Program-made: the position numbers and the translations under genes
The notes under the pieces: generated by a model
What the model saw: only the letters and a program-made list of their open reading frames with translations
The model's database searches: none
What the model was told of the DNA's origin: nothing
Shown here: piece after piece, positions 16,574 through 24,552 of the stretch
Numbering within the stretch: the stretch's first letter is position 1
Layout of the letters: each line of letters opens with the position of its first letter
DNA from: Alphaproteobacteria bacterium
GTDB lineage: Bacteria; Pseudomonadota; Alphaproteobacteria; Rhizobiales; Devosiaceae
Assembly: GCA_018818925.1 (NCBI GenBank)
Contig: JAHJQZ010000122.1
Coordinates: 1-41,253, forward strand
Direction: 5' to 3'
Length of the DNA stretch: 41,253 nucleotides

Positions 16574-17596
16574 ATGACAGGTTTGCGCTTTGCCGCCATC
16601 GGCCTTGATCACCGACATATCTATGGCATGTCCGAAGGCATGCTCGACGCTGGCTGCGAGTTGGCCGGCTACTGGACCGAAGGCGAGCCGCAGCCGCTCG
16701 CCGGCTTCATGAAGCGTTTCCCCGCCGCCGAGCGTTTCGACACGCGCCAGCGCCTGCTCGACGACAGGACCGTGCCCCTGTTCCTGATCGCCGCGCCTCC
16801 GGCCGAGCGTGCCATGCTCGCCATCGAGGCCATGCGGCATGGCAAGGACGTCATGGTCGACAAGCCGGGCTGCCTGACGCTCGACGAACTGGCCGCGATC
16901 CGCACCGTTGTCGCCGCAACCGGGCGCATCTGGTCGGTCAATTTCTCCGAGCGCTTCGAGGTCCGGGCCGTCACCCGGGCGACCGAACTCGTCCGCGCCG
17001 GCCGCATCGGCGAAATCGTCCAGACCATGAGTACCGGACCGCACCGGCTCAACCTTCACATGCGCCCGGACTGGTTTTTCGACCCGGCGCTCTATGGCGG
17101 CATTCTCGGCGATATCGGCACCCACCAGATCGACCAGTTCCTCTTTTTCGCCGGGGCCGCGACCGCCGAGATCGTCCATGCCGCCGTCGGCAATTTCGCC
17201 AATCCCGGCCTGCCGAAATTCGAGGACTGGGGCGAACTCAACCTCAAGGCCGGCAAGACGCAGGGCTATGTCCGCGTCGACTGGTACACCGCCGAGGCGC
17301 TGCCGAACTGGGGCGACGGGCGGCTGTTCCTCTACGGCACGGAAGGGCAGATCGAACTGAGGAAATATGTCGACCTCAAGGGCCGGCCCGGCATCGACCA
17401 CCTCTTTCTCGTCAACGGCAAGGACTACGAGTATGTCGACTGCGCGACGGCCGAGCTGCCCTATTTCCGCCAGCTCGCGGACGACGTGCGCGACCGCGGC
17501 GAGACGGCCTGCCCGCAAGCCCATACCTTTGCCGTGACCGAGTTGGCGATCCGGGCGCAGCAGCGGGCCGAAAGGCGCGGGCATCTGGCCGGCTGA
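16574..17596 (+). CDS. Gfo/Idh/MocA family oxidoreductase (second copy)
   Basis: 340 residues. Rossmann-type N-terminus, though the glycine loop reads AIGLDHRHIYG instead of the usual GxGxxG, and the EKP motif is DKP (residues 96-98, MVDKPGCL). The C-terminal domain has GGILGDIGTHQIDQFLFF, with the Asp and His that line the active site in the family. An NAD(P)-dependent sugar or sugar-acid dehydrogenase is likely, but the altered loops make assignment to a known subfamily unsafe. It starts 43 bp after the SDR stop with a GAGGGGGAG ribosome-binding site and probably closes this plus-strand operon. It is not a close duplicate of the first Gfo/Idh gene. Confidence 0.85.
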   Translation: MTGLRFAAIGLDHRHIYGMSEGMLDAGCELAGYWTEGEPQPLAGFMKRFPAAERFDTRQRLLDDRTVPLFLIAAPPAERAMLAIEAMRHGKDVMVDKPGCLTLDELAAIRTVVAATGRIWSVNFSERFEVRAVTRATELVRAGRIGEIVQTMSTGPHRLNLHMRPDWFFDPALYGGILGDIGTHQIDQFLFFAGAATAEIVHAAVGNFANPGLPKFEDWGELNLKAGKTQGYVRVDWYTAEALPNWGDGRLFLYGTEGQIELRKYVDLKGRPGIDHLFLVNGKDYEYVDCATAELPYFRQLADDVRDRGETACPQAHTFAVTELAIRAQQRAERRGHLAG

Positions 17597-17941
17597 CGCA
17601 GCGCTGCGCCGATCTCTGCCGTGGGGGGGCAAGGGAGCGGTCCGCCCACCCGGTCCGCGCCGGTCGCCGAGCGGATCCCCCACCGCCTGCGCCTTGACCT
17701 TGCGCAAGGGCGACGCTTTGAGGTTCATTATAGTGACATGATCTCGGCGGCGGGGGATTTGCACCTTTCCGCGCTGCGATAATAATAGTGTTTGCAGGGG
17801 GTTGGGTTCAGTTTGTACCTTTTTTAACACATGTTTGGGACCAATCGCCGCGCCGGCGTGACGGGGCGGCTTCAATCCGGCTAGAGTTGTCGCCGAAAAA
17901 GCGCCGGCGAAGCGCATCGAACCAAGGGAGAGGCTAGTCGC
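17597..17941 (+). promoter_or_regulatory. Intergenic region with promoter of the EF-G-like gene
   Basis: 345 bases without a gene. Near 17758-17790 lies TTGCAC followed by an AT-rich ATAATA about 17 bases on, a plausible -35/-10 pair. Further on are a T-run and ACACATGTTT of unknown meaning. No terminator with a T-run is visible after the preceding operon. Confidence 0.35.
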
Positions 17942-19837
17942 ATGAGGGTTGTAACTATTCTGGGGCCGTCACAGGCGGGCAAGACCACGCTCGTCCAGGC
18001 CCTCGCATCGCTGGACGACGAAAAGCCGCGCCGGCTCGAGCTCTATGGCGAAGCGGCGGTCACCCGCTTCACCTACATGGACGAACCATGGGCGATTCTG
18101 GACTGCCCTGGCGGCACCCACAATCTTTCGCTCATTCCGCCGGCGCTGGCGGCTTCCGATGCGGCCGTTCTGTGCGTGCCGGCCGAAGCCGAGGCCGCCG
18201 TGTTGGCCGCGCCCTATCTGAGGCTTCTGGAGGAAGCCGGGCTACCCACTTACATCTACATCAACAAGATCGATGCTGCGACCGACCGGACGAGCGATAT
18301 CACCGCAGCGCTGCAGACCTATTGCAGCCATGCCATCGTTCTGAGGCAGATCCCGATCCGGGAAGGTTCGACCATCGTCGGCGCGATCGACCTGATTTCG
18401 GAGCGTGCCTGGAAGTACAACGAGGGCGAACGTTCGGCGCTGGTCGAGCTGCCACCGGCCATGCGCGCGCGCGAGCAGGAGGCGCGGGCCGAACTGCTCG
18501 ACCACCTCGCCGATTTTGACGATCACCTGCTCGAGGAGCTGATCGAGGACCAGAAGCCGACTTCGGACGAGGTCTACGAAGTCGCGACCAAGGCGCTGCA
18601 GCATCACGACCTGATCCCGGCCTTCCTCGGCGCCGCCGCGCATCGCAACGGCATGGTTCGGCTGATGAAATCGCTGCGCCACGAAGCGCCCGGCATCGAG
18701 GCGCTGATCGCGCGCCTTGGCCTCGGCACCGACGCGGTCGCCGTCGGCGCCTTCGCCGACAACGTCAAGCACCTGGGCAAGGTCGTGTTGTTGCGCGCCG
18801 TCGCCAATGGCGTCGGCCCCGGCCAGAAGCTGGCGGGCAACAATGTCGGCGGCGTTGTCGATCTCGATGCCCGCACCACGCTCGGCGCGTTGTCGGCCGG
18901 TGAAATCGGGCTGGTGGTCAAATCCGACCACCTTGCGCTCACCGCCCCGATCTACGGGCATGACGGCACGCTCGACCTGCCTGCATGGGCCAAGCCGCGC
19001 GGCGCGACCTTCAGGAACCTGATCTCCCCGGCCAGCGACCGCGACGACGCCCGCCTGTCCTCGGCGCTCGCCCGGCTTATCGAAATCGATCCGGGCATGG
19101 CGCTGACGCAGGACCAGCGCACCGGCAAGACCGTCCTGTCGACGCAGGGGCCGCTGCATCAGCGCCGCATCGTCGAACGGCTCGACGACGTGTTCGGTGT
19201 GCAGGTCGTGACCGAACCATTGCAGCCGGCCCTGTGCGAGACGATCGCCAAGAAGATCGAGATCCACTACCGCCACAAGAAGCAGTCGGGCGGCGCCGGT
19301 CAGTTCGCCGATATCGTCATCGACGTGATGCCGCTGGAGCGCGGCGCCGGCTTCACGTTCGCCGAGGTGATCAAGGGCGGCACCGTGCCGCGCAACTACA
19401 TCCCATCGGTCGAAGCGGGCGCCAAGGATGCGCTTGGCGAAGGGCCGAACGGCTATCCGGTGGTCGATATCGGCGTGACCCTGAAGGACGGCAAGTATCA
19501 CGCGGTCGACAGCTCCGATTTCGCCTTCCACACCGCCGGCAGGGCGGGCGTCAAGGAAGCGTTCGAAACGGCCGGGACACGCGTGCTCCAGCCCATCCGC
19601 AGGATCGCCATCGACGTGCCGACCGTGTTCTCCGGCGCCTTGGTGCCGCTGATCTCCGGATTGCACGGCCAGGTCCTCGGCTTCGAGAATAAACCCGACG
19701 CCTCGGGTTGGGACGTGTTCGAGGCGCTGCTGCCCGAATCCGCCGAAGCGGAGCTGTTCCAGCAGCTTGGCGGCGCGACGCGCGGCACGGCTTGGTACGG
19801 CTCGGTGCTCGAGCGCTACGAGGAAATGCATGCCTAG
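17942..19837 (+). CDS. EF-G-like translational GTPase with reduced G domain
   Basis: 631 residues, against about 700 for canonical EF-G. Domains II-V look intact: RHKKQSGGAGQFADIVI near 443-459 and AVDSSDFAFHTAG match the domain IV signatures of EF-G, and the C-terminus has the SGLHGQVLG domain V pattern. The G domain is unusual. The P-loop is GPSQAGKTT (8-16), NKID is kept (108-111), but only 38 residues separate the P-loop from the G3 motif, and G3 reads DCPGGTH (54-60) in place of DTPGHVD, so the catalytic His is Gly and no switch I RGITI is present. It may bind GTP but hydrolyse it poorly. Similar EF-G-like proteins occur in alphaproteobacteria beside a normal fusA; the function is unknown. 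The ATG follows an AAGGGAGAGG site. A repeat hairpin begins two bases after its stop. Confidence 0.85.
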   Translation: MRVVTILGPSQAGKTTLVQALASLDDEKPRRLELYGEAAVTRFTYMDEPWAILDCPGGTHNLSLIPPALAASDAAVLCVPAEAEAAVLAAPYLRLLEEAGLPTYIYINKIDAATDRTSDITAALQTYCSHAIVLRQIPIREGSTIVGAIDLISERAWKYNEGERSALVELPPAMRAREQEARAELLDHLADFDDHLLEELIEDQKPTSDEVYEVATKALQHHDLIPAFLGAAAHRNGMVRLMKSLRHEAPGIEALIARLGLGTDAVAVGAFADNVKHLGKVVLLRAVANGVGPGQKLAGNNVGGVVDLDARTTLGALSAGEIGLVVKSDHLALTAPIYGHDGTLDLPAWAKPRGATFRNLISPASDRDDARLSSALARLIEIDPGMALTQDQRTGKTVLSTQGPLHQRRIVERLDDVFGVQVVTEPLQPALCETIAKKIEIHYRHKKQSGGAGQFADIVIDVMPLERGAGFTFAEVIKGGTVPRNYIPSVEAGAKDALGEGPNGYPVVDIGVTLKDGKYHAVDSSDFAFHTAGRAGVKEAFETAGTRVLQPIRRIAIDVPTVFSGALVPLISGLHGQVLGFENKPDASGWDVFEALLPESAEAELFQQLGGATRGTAWYGSVLERYEEMHA

Positions 19838-19838
19838 A

Positions 19839-19940
19839 GCATGTTCAGGAAAAGTGGACACCACTTTTCCGGTTCGAACATGCGACCGCTCAAAGACTTG
19901 GGTCTGCGTTTTGACTCGATCAAAACGTGGCATGACCCAA
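19839..19940. repeat. Composite palindromic repeat of Rhizobiales type
   Basis: GCATGTTC (19839-19846) pairs with GAACATGC (19876-19883); inside, GGAAAAGTGG (19848-19857) pairs with CCACTTTTCC (19861-19870) around ACA. A second hairpin, CGTTTTGA CTCGA TCAAAACG, follows within the next 60 bases. The sequence style (GCATG...AAAAGTG...CGTTTTGA..TCAAAACG) matches dispersed intergenic repeats I know from Mesorhizobium and related genomes. Its position two bases after the EF-G-like stop suggests it also forms the 3' end structure of that mRNA. Confidence 0.7.
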
Positions 19941-19964
19941 GGCGGAATTTCGGAAATTCTGGGA

Positions 19965-19991
19965 AGGGCGGGCATCGACCCGCCCTTTTTT
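19965..19991 (+). terminator. Rho-independent terminator after EF-G-like gene
   Basis: AGGGCGGG (19965-19972) and CCCGCCCT (19979-19986) form an 8-bp GC-rich stem with a CATCGA loop, followed by a run of T to 19991. It isolates the EF-G-like gene from the second tct operon. Confidence 0.85.
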
Positions 19992-20084
19992 ATGCCCCGA
20001 CGGAAGTCGGCATGGTGGGCGCGGCGGCGATCGGCCAAGGCTCGGCGCGGGCGGCGCCCGCAGCGTCGACAGCAGCCGGTTCAG

Positions 20085-20132
20085 AAATATCTTGTATACT
20101 AGAAGCAAATATCTTGTATACTAGCTGCAAAT
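20085..20132 (+). repeat. 22-bp tandem repeat with GTATAC core upstream of tct operon 2
   Basis: AAATATCTTGTATACTAG occurs at 20085-20102 and again, identical, at 20107-20124; the period is 22 bp, two helical turns, and a third partial unit begins AAAT at 20129. The region is much more AT-rich than its surroundings. TTGTATAC-type palindromes are typical of GntR/FCD regulator sites, and TATACT could serve as a -10. No GntR gene lies in the window. Confidence 0.6.
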
Positions 20133-20408
20133 TGTCATGTGATTTCTTGTGTCCTAAAGGCTTGGACGCGCGCCTGACCCGGTTCCCGGATGACGCGATC
20201 TGGGGTGGGACACCGAGATCGAAAACAATTGCCCCAATGGGCAAGCCGGCGTCGCACATACTCTTAGGCGCCGGCAGGCAGGCGGAGCCTCGGGAGGAGG
20301 TGGTGCCGCCACCACGCCGTTCCTGTCGGCGGACACGAACCCGCCGCATAGGCGAACACGCCCTTTGCCATAGGGGCGGACACAGACGTGAAATCGGGAG
20401 GACTTCAC
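20133..20408 (+). other. Long leader of tct operon 2, no gene recognised
   Basis: About 275 bases between the tandem repeat and the tctC start. No convincing open frame with a ribosome-binding site and no RNA family I recognise. A GTGGTG/CACCAC hairpin lies near 20300-20315. The GGGAGGA just before 20409 is the ribosome-binding site of tctC. Confidence 0.35.
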
Positions 20409-21401
20409 ATGACGACATTCGACACTCTCAATCGCCGCACGGTTCTGAAGGGAGCGGCCGGCCTCGGCGCCCTGAGCCTGCTGCCCGGCTCGGCCCTTGC
20501 CGCCGACTACCCGACTCGTCCGGTCGAACTGATCTGCCCGTGGAGCGCCGGCGGCGGCACCGACGCGACGGGCCGCATGATCGCGGCTCTGCTGGAAAAG
20601 CGGCTCGGCCAGACCTTCAACGTCGTCAACCGCACCGGCGGTTCGGGCGTGGTCGGCCACTCAGCCATCGCCAACGCCAAGAACGACGGCTATGCGATCG
20701 GCACGGTGACGGTGGAAATCGCCATGATGCACTGGGTCGGCCTGACCGACCTGACGCCGGCCGACTACACGCCGCTCGGCCTTTACAACGCCGACAACCC
20801 GGGCGTGACCGTTTCGGCCAATTCCGAATACAAGGACATCAAGGCGCTCAGCGCGGCGATCAAGGCTTCGGCGCCGGGTACGTTCAAGGCGTCCGGAACC
20901 GGCCAGGGCGGCATCTGGCATCTGGCGCTGGTCGGCTGGATGCTGGCCTTGGGTCTTGCAGCCAATCACGTCACCTGGGTTCCGTCCGAAGGCTCGGCTC
21001 CCGCCATGCAGGACCTGGTTGCCGGCGGCATCGACATCGTCACCGCCTCGCTGGCCGAGACCAAGGCCATGGTCGACGCCGGCCGCGCCGTCAACCTGGC
21101 GCTGATGGGCGACGAGCGCGTCGCCTCCTATCCGGACGTGCCGACGCTCAAGGAGAACGGCATGGACTTCACGCTCGCCACCTGGCGGTCGATCGGCGGC
21201 CCGCTCGGCATGCCGCAGGAAGCCATCGACGCCGTCTCCGCGGCCCTCGCCGAGATCGTCGTCGATCCGGAATTCGTCGAGTTCATGAGCGGCCGCGGCT
21301 TCGGCATCAAGTACCTGGCGCCGGCCGAACATGCCGCCTTCATGGCCCAGACCGACAAGGTGATGGGCGAAGCTCTCGCCGCCGCTGGCCTCGCCACCTA
21401 G
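20409..21401 (+). CDS. Tripartite tricarboxylate transporter substrate-binding protein TctC (copy 2)
   Basis: 330 residues. The N-terminus NRRTVLKGAAGLGALSLL is a twin-arginine (Tat) type signal peptide with cleavage near ALA-AD (about residue 31), so export may occur after folding, unlike the Sec-type signal of the first copy. The mature part has the Bug-receptor pattern DYPTRPVELICPWSAGGGTD and NRTGGSGVVGHSAI. I chose the ATG at 20409 because a GGGAGGA ribosome-binding site precedes it; an ATG seven codons upstream lies before that site. First gene of a C-B-A operon whose promoter region carries the 22-bp repeat. Only modestly similar to copy 1, suggesting a different substrate. Confidence 0.93.
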   Translation: MTTFDTLNRRTVLKGAAGLGALSLLPGSALAADYPTRPVELICPWSAGGGTDATGRMIAALLEKRLGQTFNVVNRTGGSGVVGHSAIANAKNDGYAIGTVTVEIAMMHWVGLTDLTPADYTPLGLYNADNPGVTVSANSEYKDIKALSAAIKASAPGTFKASGTGQGGIWHLALVGWMLALGLAANHVTWVPSEGSAPAMQDLVAGGIDIVTASLAETKAMVDAGRAVNLALMGDERVASYPDVPTLKENGMDFTLATWRSIGGPLGMPQEAIDAVSAALAEIVVDPEFVEFMSGRGFGIKYLAPAEHAAFMAQTDKVMGEALAAAGLAT

Positions 21402-21573
21402 ACCCCATGTCGCGGGGCGCCTACGGGCGCCCCGCGCCGTCTGCACCCGTGCTGCCCACCCTTTGCCGCGATGGCGGGCAATCGGTGCGGAATCGCGCCA
21501 GGATCGCCGGCGGGAGCTGAATTGGAGCGCGGCGGCGATCCGTCAGAACCGTCCGATGCTCCGGGAGGAGAGA

Positions 21574-22053
21574 ATGCAGATCGCCGATTCCGTTCTCGGC
21601 GCGGTTTGCGCGGTTTTGGGCGCCTACATGCTCTATGCCGCCTCGGGCTTCCCGTCCTTTCCGGGCCAGCCCTACGGCGCGGCGCTGCTGCCGTCGCTGC
21701 TCGGCGTCGCCTTCATCGTGTCGGGCGTGCTGCTGGCGCTCAGGGACCTGCGCGCCCGCCGGCTCGGCAGCACGATTGTCCTGTTCGCCATCCAGCCGGC
21801 CCTCAAGGACAGGCGGGGCGCCATTTCAGGCGCGCTGATCATCGCGGTCGTTCTCATGCAGATCCTGTTCGGCGACCTGATCGGCTTCATTCCCGTTTCG
21901 CTTGTCATGCTGACGGTGATCCTGTTGTGGTTCGGCGTCCGCGTGCTGGCGGCCCTGTTCTTTGCCGCGCTCGGCACGGGCATGTGCTGGTGGCTGTTCT
22001 CCTTCGTCCTGAAGGTGCCGCTGCCGCGCGGCATTCTCGACGGGGTCTTGTGA
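21574..22053 (+). CDS. Tripartite tricarboxylate transporter, small permease TctB (copy 2)
   Basis: 159 residues with about four hydrophobic segments (ADSVLGAVCAVLGAYMLYAA, GAALLPSLLGVAFIVSGVLL, AISGALIIAVVLMQILFG and a C-terminal pair around VSLVMLTVILLWFG). The ATG at 21574 is chosen because GGGAGGAG lies five bases before it; the 37 upstream in-frame codons are arginine-rich and unlike the family. It ends one base before the tctA start. It is 172 bp after the tctC stop; that gap contains GGGGCGCC/GGGCGCCCC-like pairing just after the stop, a likely processing hairpin. Confidence 0.85.
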   Translation: MQIADSVLGAVCAVLGAYMLYAASGFPSFPGQPYGAALLPSLLGVAFIVSGVLLALRDLRARRLGSTIVLFAIQPALKDRRGAISGALIIAVVLMQILFGDLIGFIPVSLVMLTVILLWFGVRVLAALFFAALGTGMCWWLFSFVLKVPLPRGILDGVL

Positions 22054-22054
22054 C

Positions 22055-23581
22055 ATGATCTCGCTCGATGTTCTCTCGCAGGCGGCATCGCTCGCCTTCA
22101 GCGTCCAGGTTATCGCCATCGTCATCGCCGCCGCGGCTTTCGGCATGTTCGTCGGCGCCATGCCGGGTCTCACCGCCACCATGGCGACGGCGCTTCTGGT
22201 GCCGGTCACCTTCTTCATGGACCCGGTGCCGGCCCTGGCCGCCATCGTCGCCGCCTCCGGCATGGCGATCTATGCCGGCGACATTCCGGGTGCCCTGCTC
22301 AGGATGCCCGGCACGCCGGCCTCGGCCGCCTATGTCGAAGACAGCCACCAGCTCGCCCTCAAGGGCAAGCTCAACCTCAGCCTCGGGGTGTCCCTGACAG
22401 TCAGTTCCGTCGGCGGGCTGTTCGGCGTCGTCATTCTGATCCTGTGCGCGCCGGTCCTGGCCGAATTCGCCCTCAATTTCACCTCGTTCGAATTCTTCTG
22501 GCTGGCGACACTCGGGCTCTCCTGCGCCATTTTCATCGCGGCGCGCGATCCGCTGAAGGCGGCGGTATCCCTGTTCATCGGCCTCGCGCTGTCGACCGTC
22601 GGGCTCGACCCGGCCTCCGGCCATCCGCGCTTCACCTTCGGCGTCGTCGACCTGCTTGCCGGCGTGGAATTCGTGCCGGCGATGATCGGACTGTTCGCCA
22701 TCGGCGAAATCCTACGCGGCGCCATTCGCCTCCATTCGGACCCGGTGCCGCAGGTGCCGCCGACGCGCGGTCCCCTGTTCAAGGGCATGGGCGGCATTTT
22801 GCGGAAATACCCGAGGAACATCCTCAGGAGTTCGGCGCTCGGCACGGTGATCGGCGCCTTGCCCGGTTCGGGCGCCGACATCGCCGCCTGGATGGCCTAT
22901 GCCGTGTCCAAGCGGTTTTCAAAGACGCCGGAGGAATACGGGAAAGGCAGCGTCGAGGGCCTGGTCGATGCGTCCTCTGCCAACAATGCGGCGGTCGGCG
23001 GCTCGTGGATTCCGGCACTGGTCTTCGGCATTCCCGGCGACTCCATCACCGCCATCGTCATCGGCGTCCTGTACATGAAGGGCATGAATCCGGGTCCGAC
23101 CGTGTTCCTGATCAACCCGCAGCTCATCTATGCGGTGTTCATGATCTTCATTCTGACCAACATCGTCATGCTGCCGCTTGGCTGGGCGACGGTGAAGGTG
23201 GCCCGCACGGTGTTGAGCGTGCCGCGCCGCATCCTCTTGCCGCTGGTTTTGACCTTCTGCATCGTCGGCTCGTTCGCCCTCACGTCCTCGTCCTTCGGCA
23301 TCGCGCTGATGCTGGTCATCGGATTGCTCGGCTGGGTCATGGAGGACAACGGTTTCCCGATGGCGCCGATCATTCTCGGCCTCATCCTCGGGCAATTGTT
23401 CGAGCGCACCTTCGTCACCTCGATGATCAAGGCGGATGGCGACCTGCTCGCCTTTTTCGAGCGCCCGATCGCCGCCGGGCTCGGCGTCTTCGTCTTCCTG
23501 GTCTGGGGCGGGGCGCTCATCGGCGCCGTGCTGGCGGCGCGCCGGAGGCGGATGGCGGCAGAAATGGACGCCAGGTTATAA
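22055..23581 (+). CDS. Tripartite tricarboxylate transporter, large permease TctA (copy 2)
   Basis: 508 residues with the TctA signatures GAMPGLTATMATALLVP near residue 30-46 and GALPGSGADIAAWMAY in the second half, and about 12 hydrophobic segments. It forms the main channel for the substrate bound by the TctC of the same operon. It differs widely from the first TctA in the window, so the two operons are not a recent duplication. No catabolic gene is attached to this operon, so its substrate is open. It converges on the LysR gene with 53 bp between stop codons. Confidence 0.93.
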   Translation: MISLDVLSQAASLAFSVQVIAIVIAAAAFGMFVGAMPGLTATMATALLVPVTFFMDPVPALAAIVAASGMAIYAGDIPGALLRMPGTPASAAYVEDSHQLALKGKLNLSLGVSLTVSSVGGLFGVVILILCAPVLAEFALNFTSFEFFWLATLGLSCAIFIAARDPLKAAVSLFIGLALSTVGLDPASGHPRFTFGVVDLLAGVEFVPAMIGLFAIGEILRGAIRLHSDPVPQVPPTRGPLFKGMGGILRKYPRNILRSSALGTVIGALPGSGADIAAWMAYAVSKRFSKTPEEYGKGSVEGLVDASSANNAAVGGSWIPALVFGIPGDSITAIVIGVLYMKGMNPGPTVFLINPQLIYAVFMIFILTNIVMLPLGWATVKVARTVLSVPRRILLPLVLTFCIVGSFALTSSSFGIALMLVIGLLGWVMEDNGFPMAPIILGLILGQLFERTFVTSMIKADGDLLAFFERPIAAGLGVFVFLVWGGALIGAVLAARRRRMAAEMDARL

Positions 23582-23599
23582 AGCGGTGGAGGTGTCGCC

Positions 23600-23630
23600 C
23601 TTCGCCGCTTGCCCAATGGGAGAGGCGAAG
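23600..23630. terminator. Hairpin between convergent tctA and LysR genes (possible bidirectional terminator)
   Basis: CTTCGCC (23600-23606) and GGCGAAG (23624-23630) form a 7-bp stem around a GCCCAATGGG inner part that can also pair. Its place between convergent stop codons suggests termination for both, though no T-run follows. Confidence 0.4.
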
Positions 23631-23634
23631 CATG

Positions 23635-24537
23635 TCAGGCGTGCAGCCGCTTCCGTGTGTTCTGCAATATCTCCCCGAGCCGGCGGAACAGTGCCGCGCG
23701 CGACGAAGTCTGGCGCCAGCCGAGAACGATCCGGCGCGGCTTGGCGCCGGGCAGCGGCGCCACGGCAACCTGCTGCGAACCGATGACGCCGCCGTCTATG
23801 GCGAGGTCGGGCAGGAGAGTGATGCCGAGGCCTTCGCCGACCATGGAGATCAGCGTCGGCAGCGAGGTGGCCGAAAAGCTCTCGTCCTGCTGGATGTCGT
23901 TGTCGGGAAAGGCGCTGAGGGCATGGCGCTGCAGGCAATGGCCCTTTTCCAGGAGCATCAGCTGCGTGCCCTCGAGCGCGGCGCCCTGCACCGGGTCCGG
24001 TCCGCAGCTGCCGGGCGGGCCGGCGAGATGATAGCCGTCCTCGAACAGCTCCATCGTCTCGATGCCGCCAGTCTCGAAGGGCAGGGCAATGAGAATGAGA
24101 TCCAGCCGGCCCTCATTCAGCCCGACCAGCAGCGGCTCGGTCATTTCTTCGCGCAGCAGCAGCCTAAGGCCCGGATAGGTGGCGCGGATCGCCGGCAGGG
24201 CATAGGGAATCAGATAGGGGCCGATTGTCGGGATGGCGCCAAGGCGCAGATCGCCGGCATCGGGTACGGCATGGGCCCTTGCCAGTGCCTCGATGTCGCG
24301 CACCGCCAAAAGGATCAGGCGGGCGCGGGCGGCGATTTCGACGCCGGCGGCGGTCAGCACGACGGAACGCCTGTTCCGTTCGGCGAGCGTGACGCCGAGC
24401 CGGTCCTCGAGTTCCTTGAGTCCGGCGCTGAGCGTCGGCTGGGTAACCAGGGCCGCCTCGGCCGCCCGCGAGAAGTTGAGCGTGTCGGCAAGGGCGACGA
24501 GAAAGCTGAGCTGGCGCAGGGTGATACTGGGCGTCAT
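23635..24537 (-). CDS. OxyR-like LysR family regulator
   Basis: 300 residues. Winged HTH at the N-terminus (LRQLSFLVALADTLNFSRAA then VTQPTLSAGLKELEDRLG, about 7-48), effector domain from about 92. The effector domain matches OxyR: EKGHCLQRHAL aligns with the segment of E. coli OxyR holding the peroxidatic Cys199, here C201, followed by SFSATSLPTLISMVGEGLGITLLP. The partner Cys208 is replaced: nine residues after C201 stands F210. Another cysteine, C178, lies in the preceding loop. Start at 24535-24537 (MTPSITLRQL) is typical; the open frame continues upstream through the divergent gene. It is divergent from a peroxiredoxin with a perfect inverted repeat between, so it probably senses peroxide and activates that gene. 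Confidence 0.88.
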   Translation of the reverse strand: MTPSITLRQLSFLVALADTLNFSRAAEAALVTQPTLSAGLKELEDRLGVTLAERNRRSVVLTAAGVEIAARARLILLAVRDIEALARAHAVPDAGDLRLGAIPTIGPYLIPYALPAIRATYPGLRLLLREEMTEPLLVGLNEGRLDLILIALPFETGGIETMELFEDGYHLAGPPGSCGPDPVQGAALEGTQLMLLEKGHCLQRHALSAFPDNDIQQDESFSATSLPTLISMVGEGLGITLLPDLAIDGGVIGSQQVAVAPLPGAKPRRIVLGWRQTSSRAALFRRLGEILQNTRKRLHA

Positions 24538-24552
24538 ATCGAAGCGTCCTAT

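Noticed and set aside
20085-20132. Tandem repeat considered as a CRISPR array
   Set aside because: Only two full units with a 4-base gap and no spacers or cas genes.
20154-20660. 168-codon minus-strand frame in the tct operon 2 leader
   Set aside because: No domain, no ribosome-binding site, and it overlaps the start of tctC.
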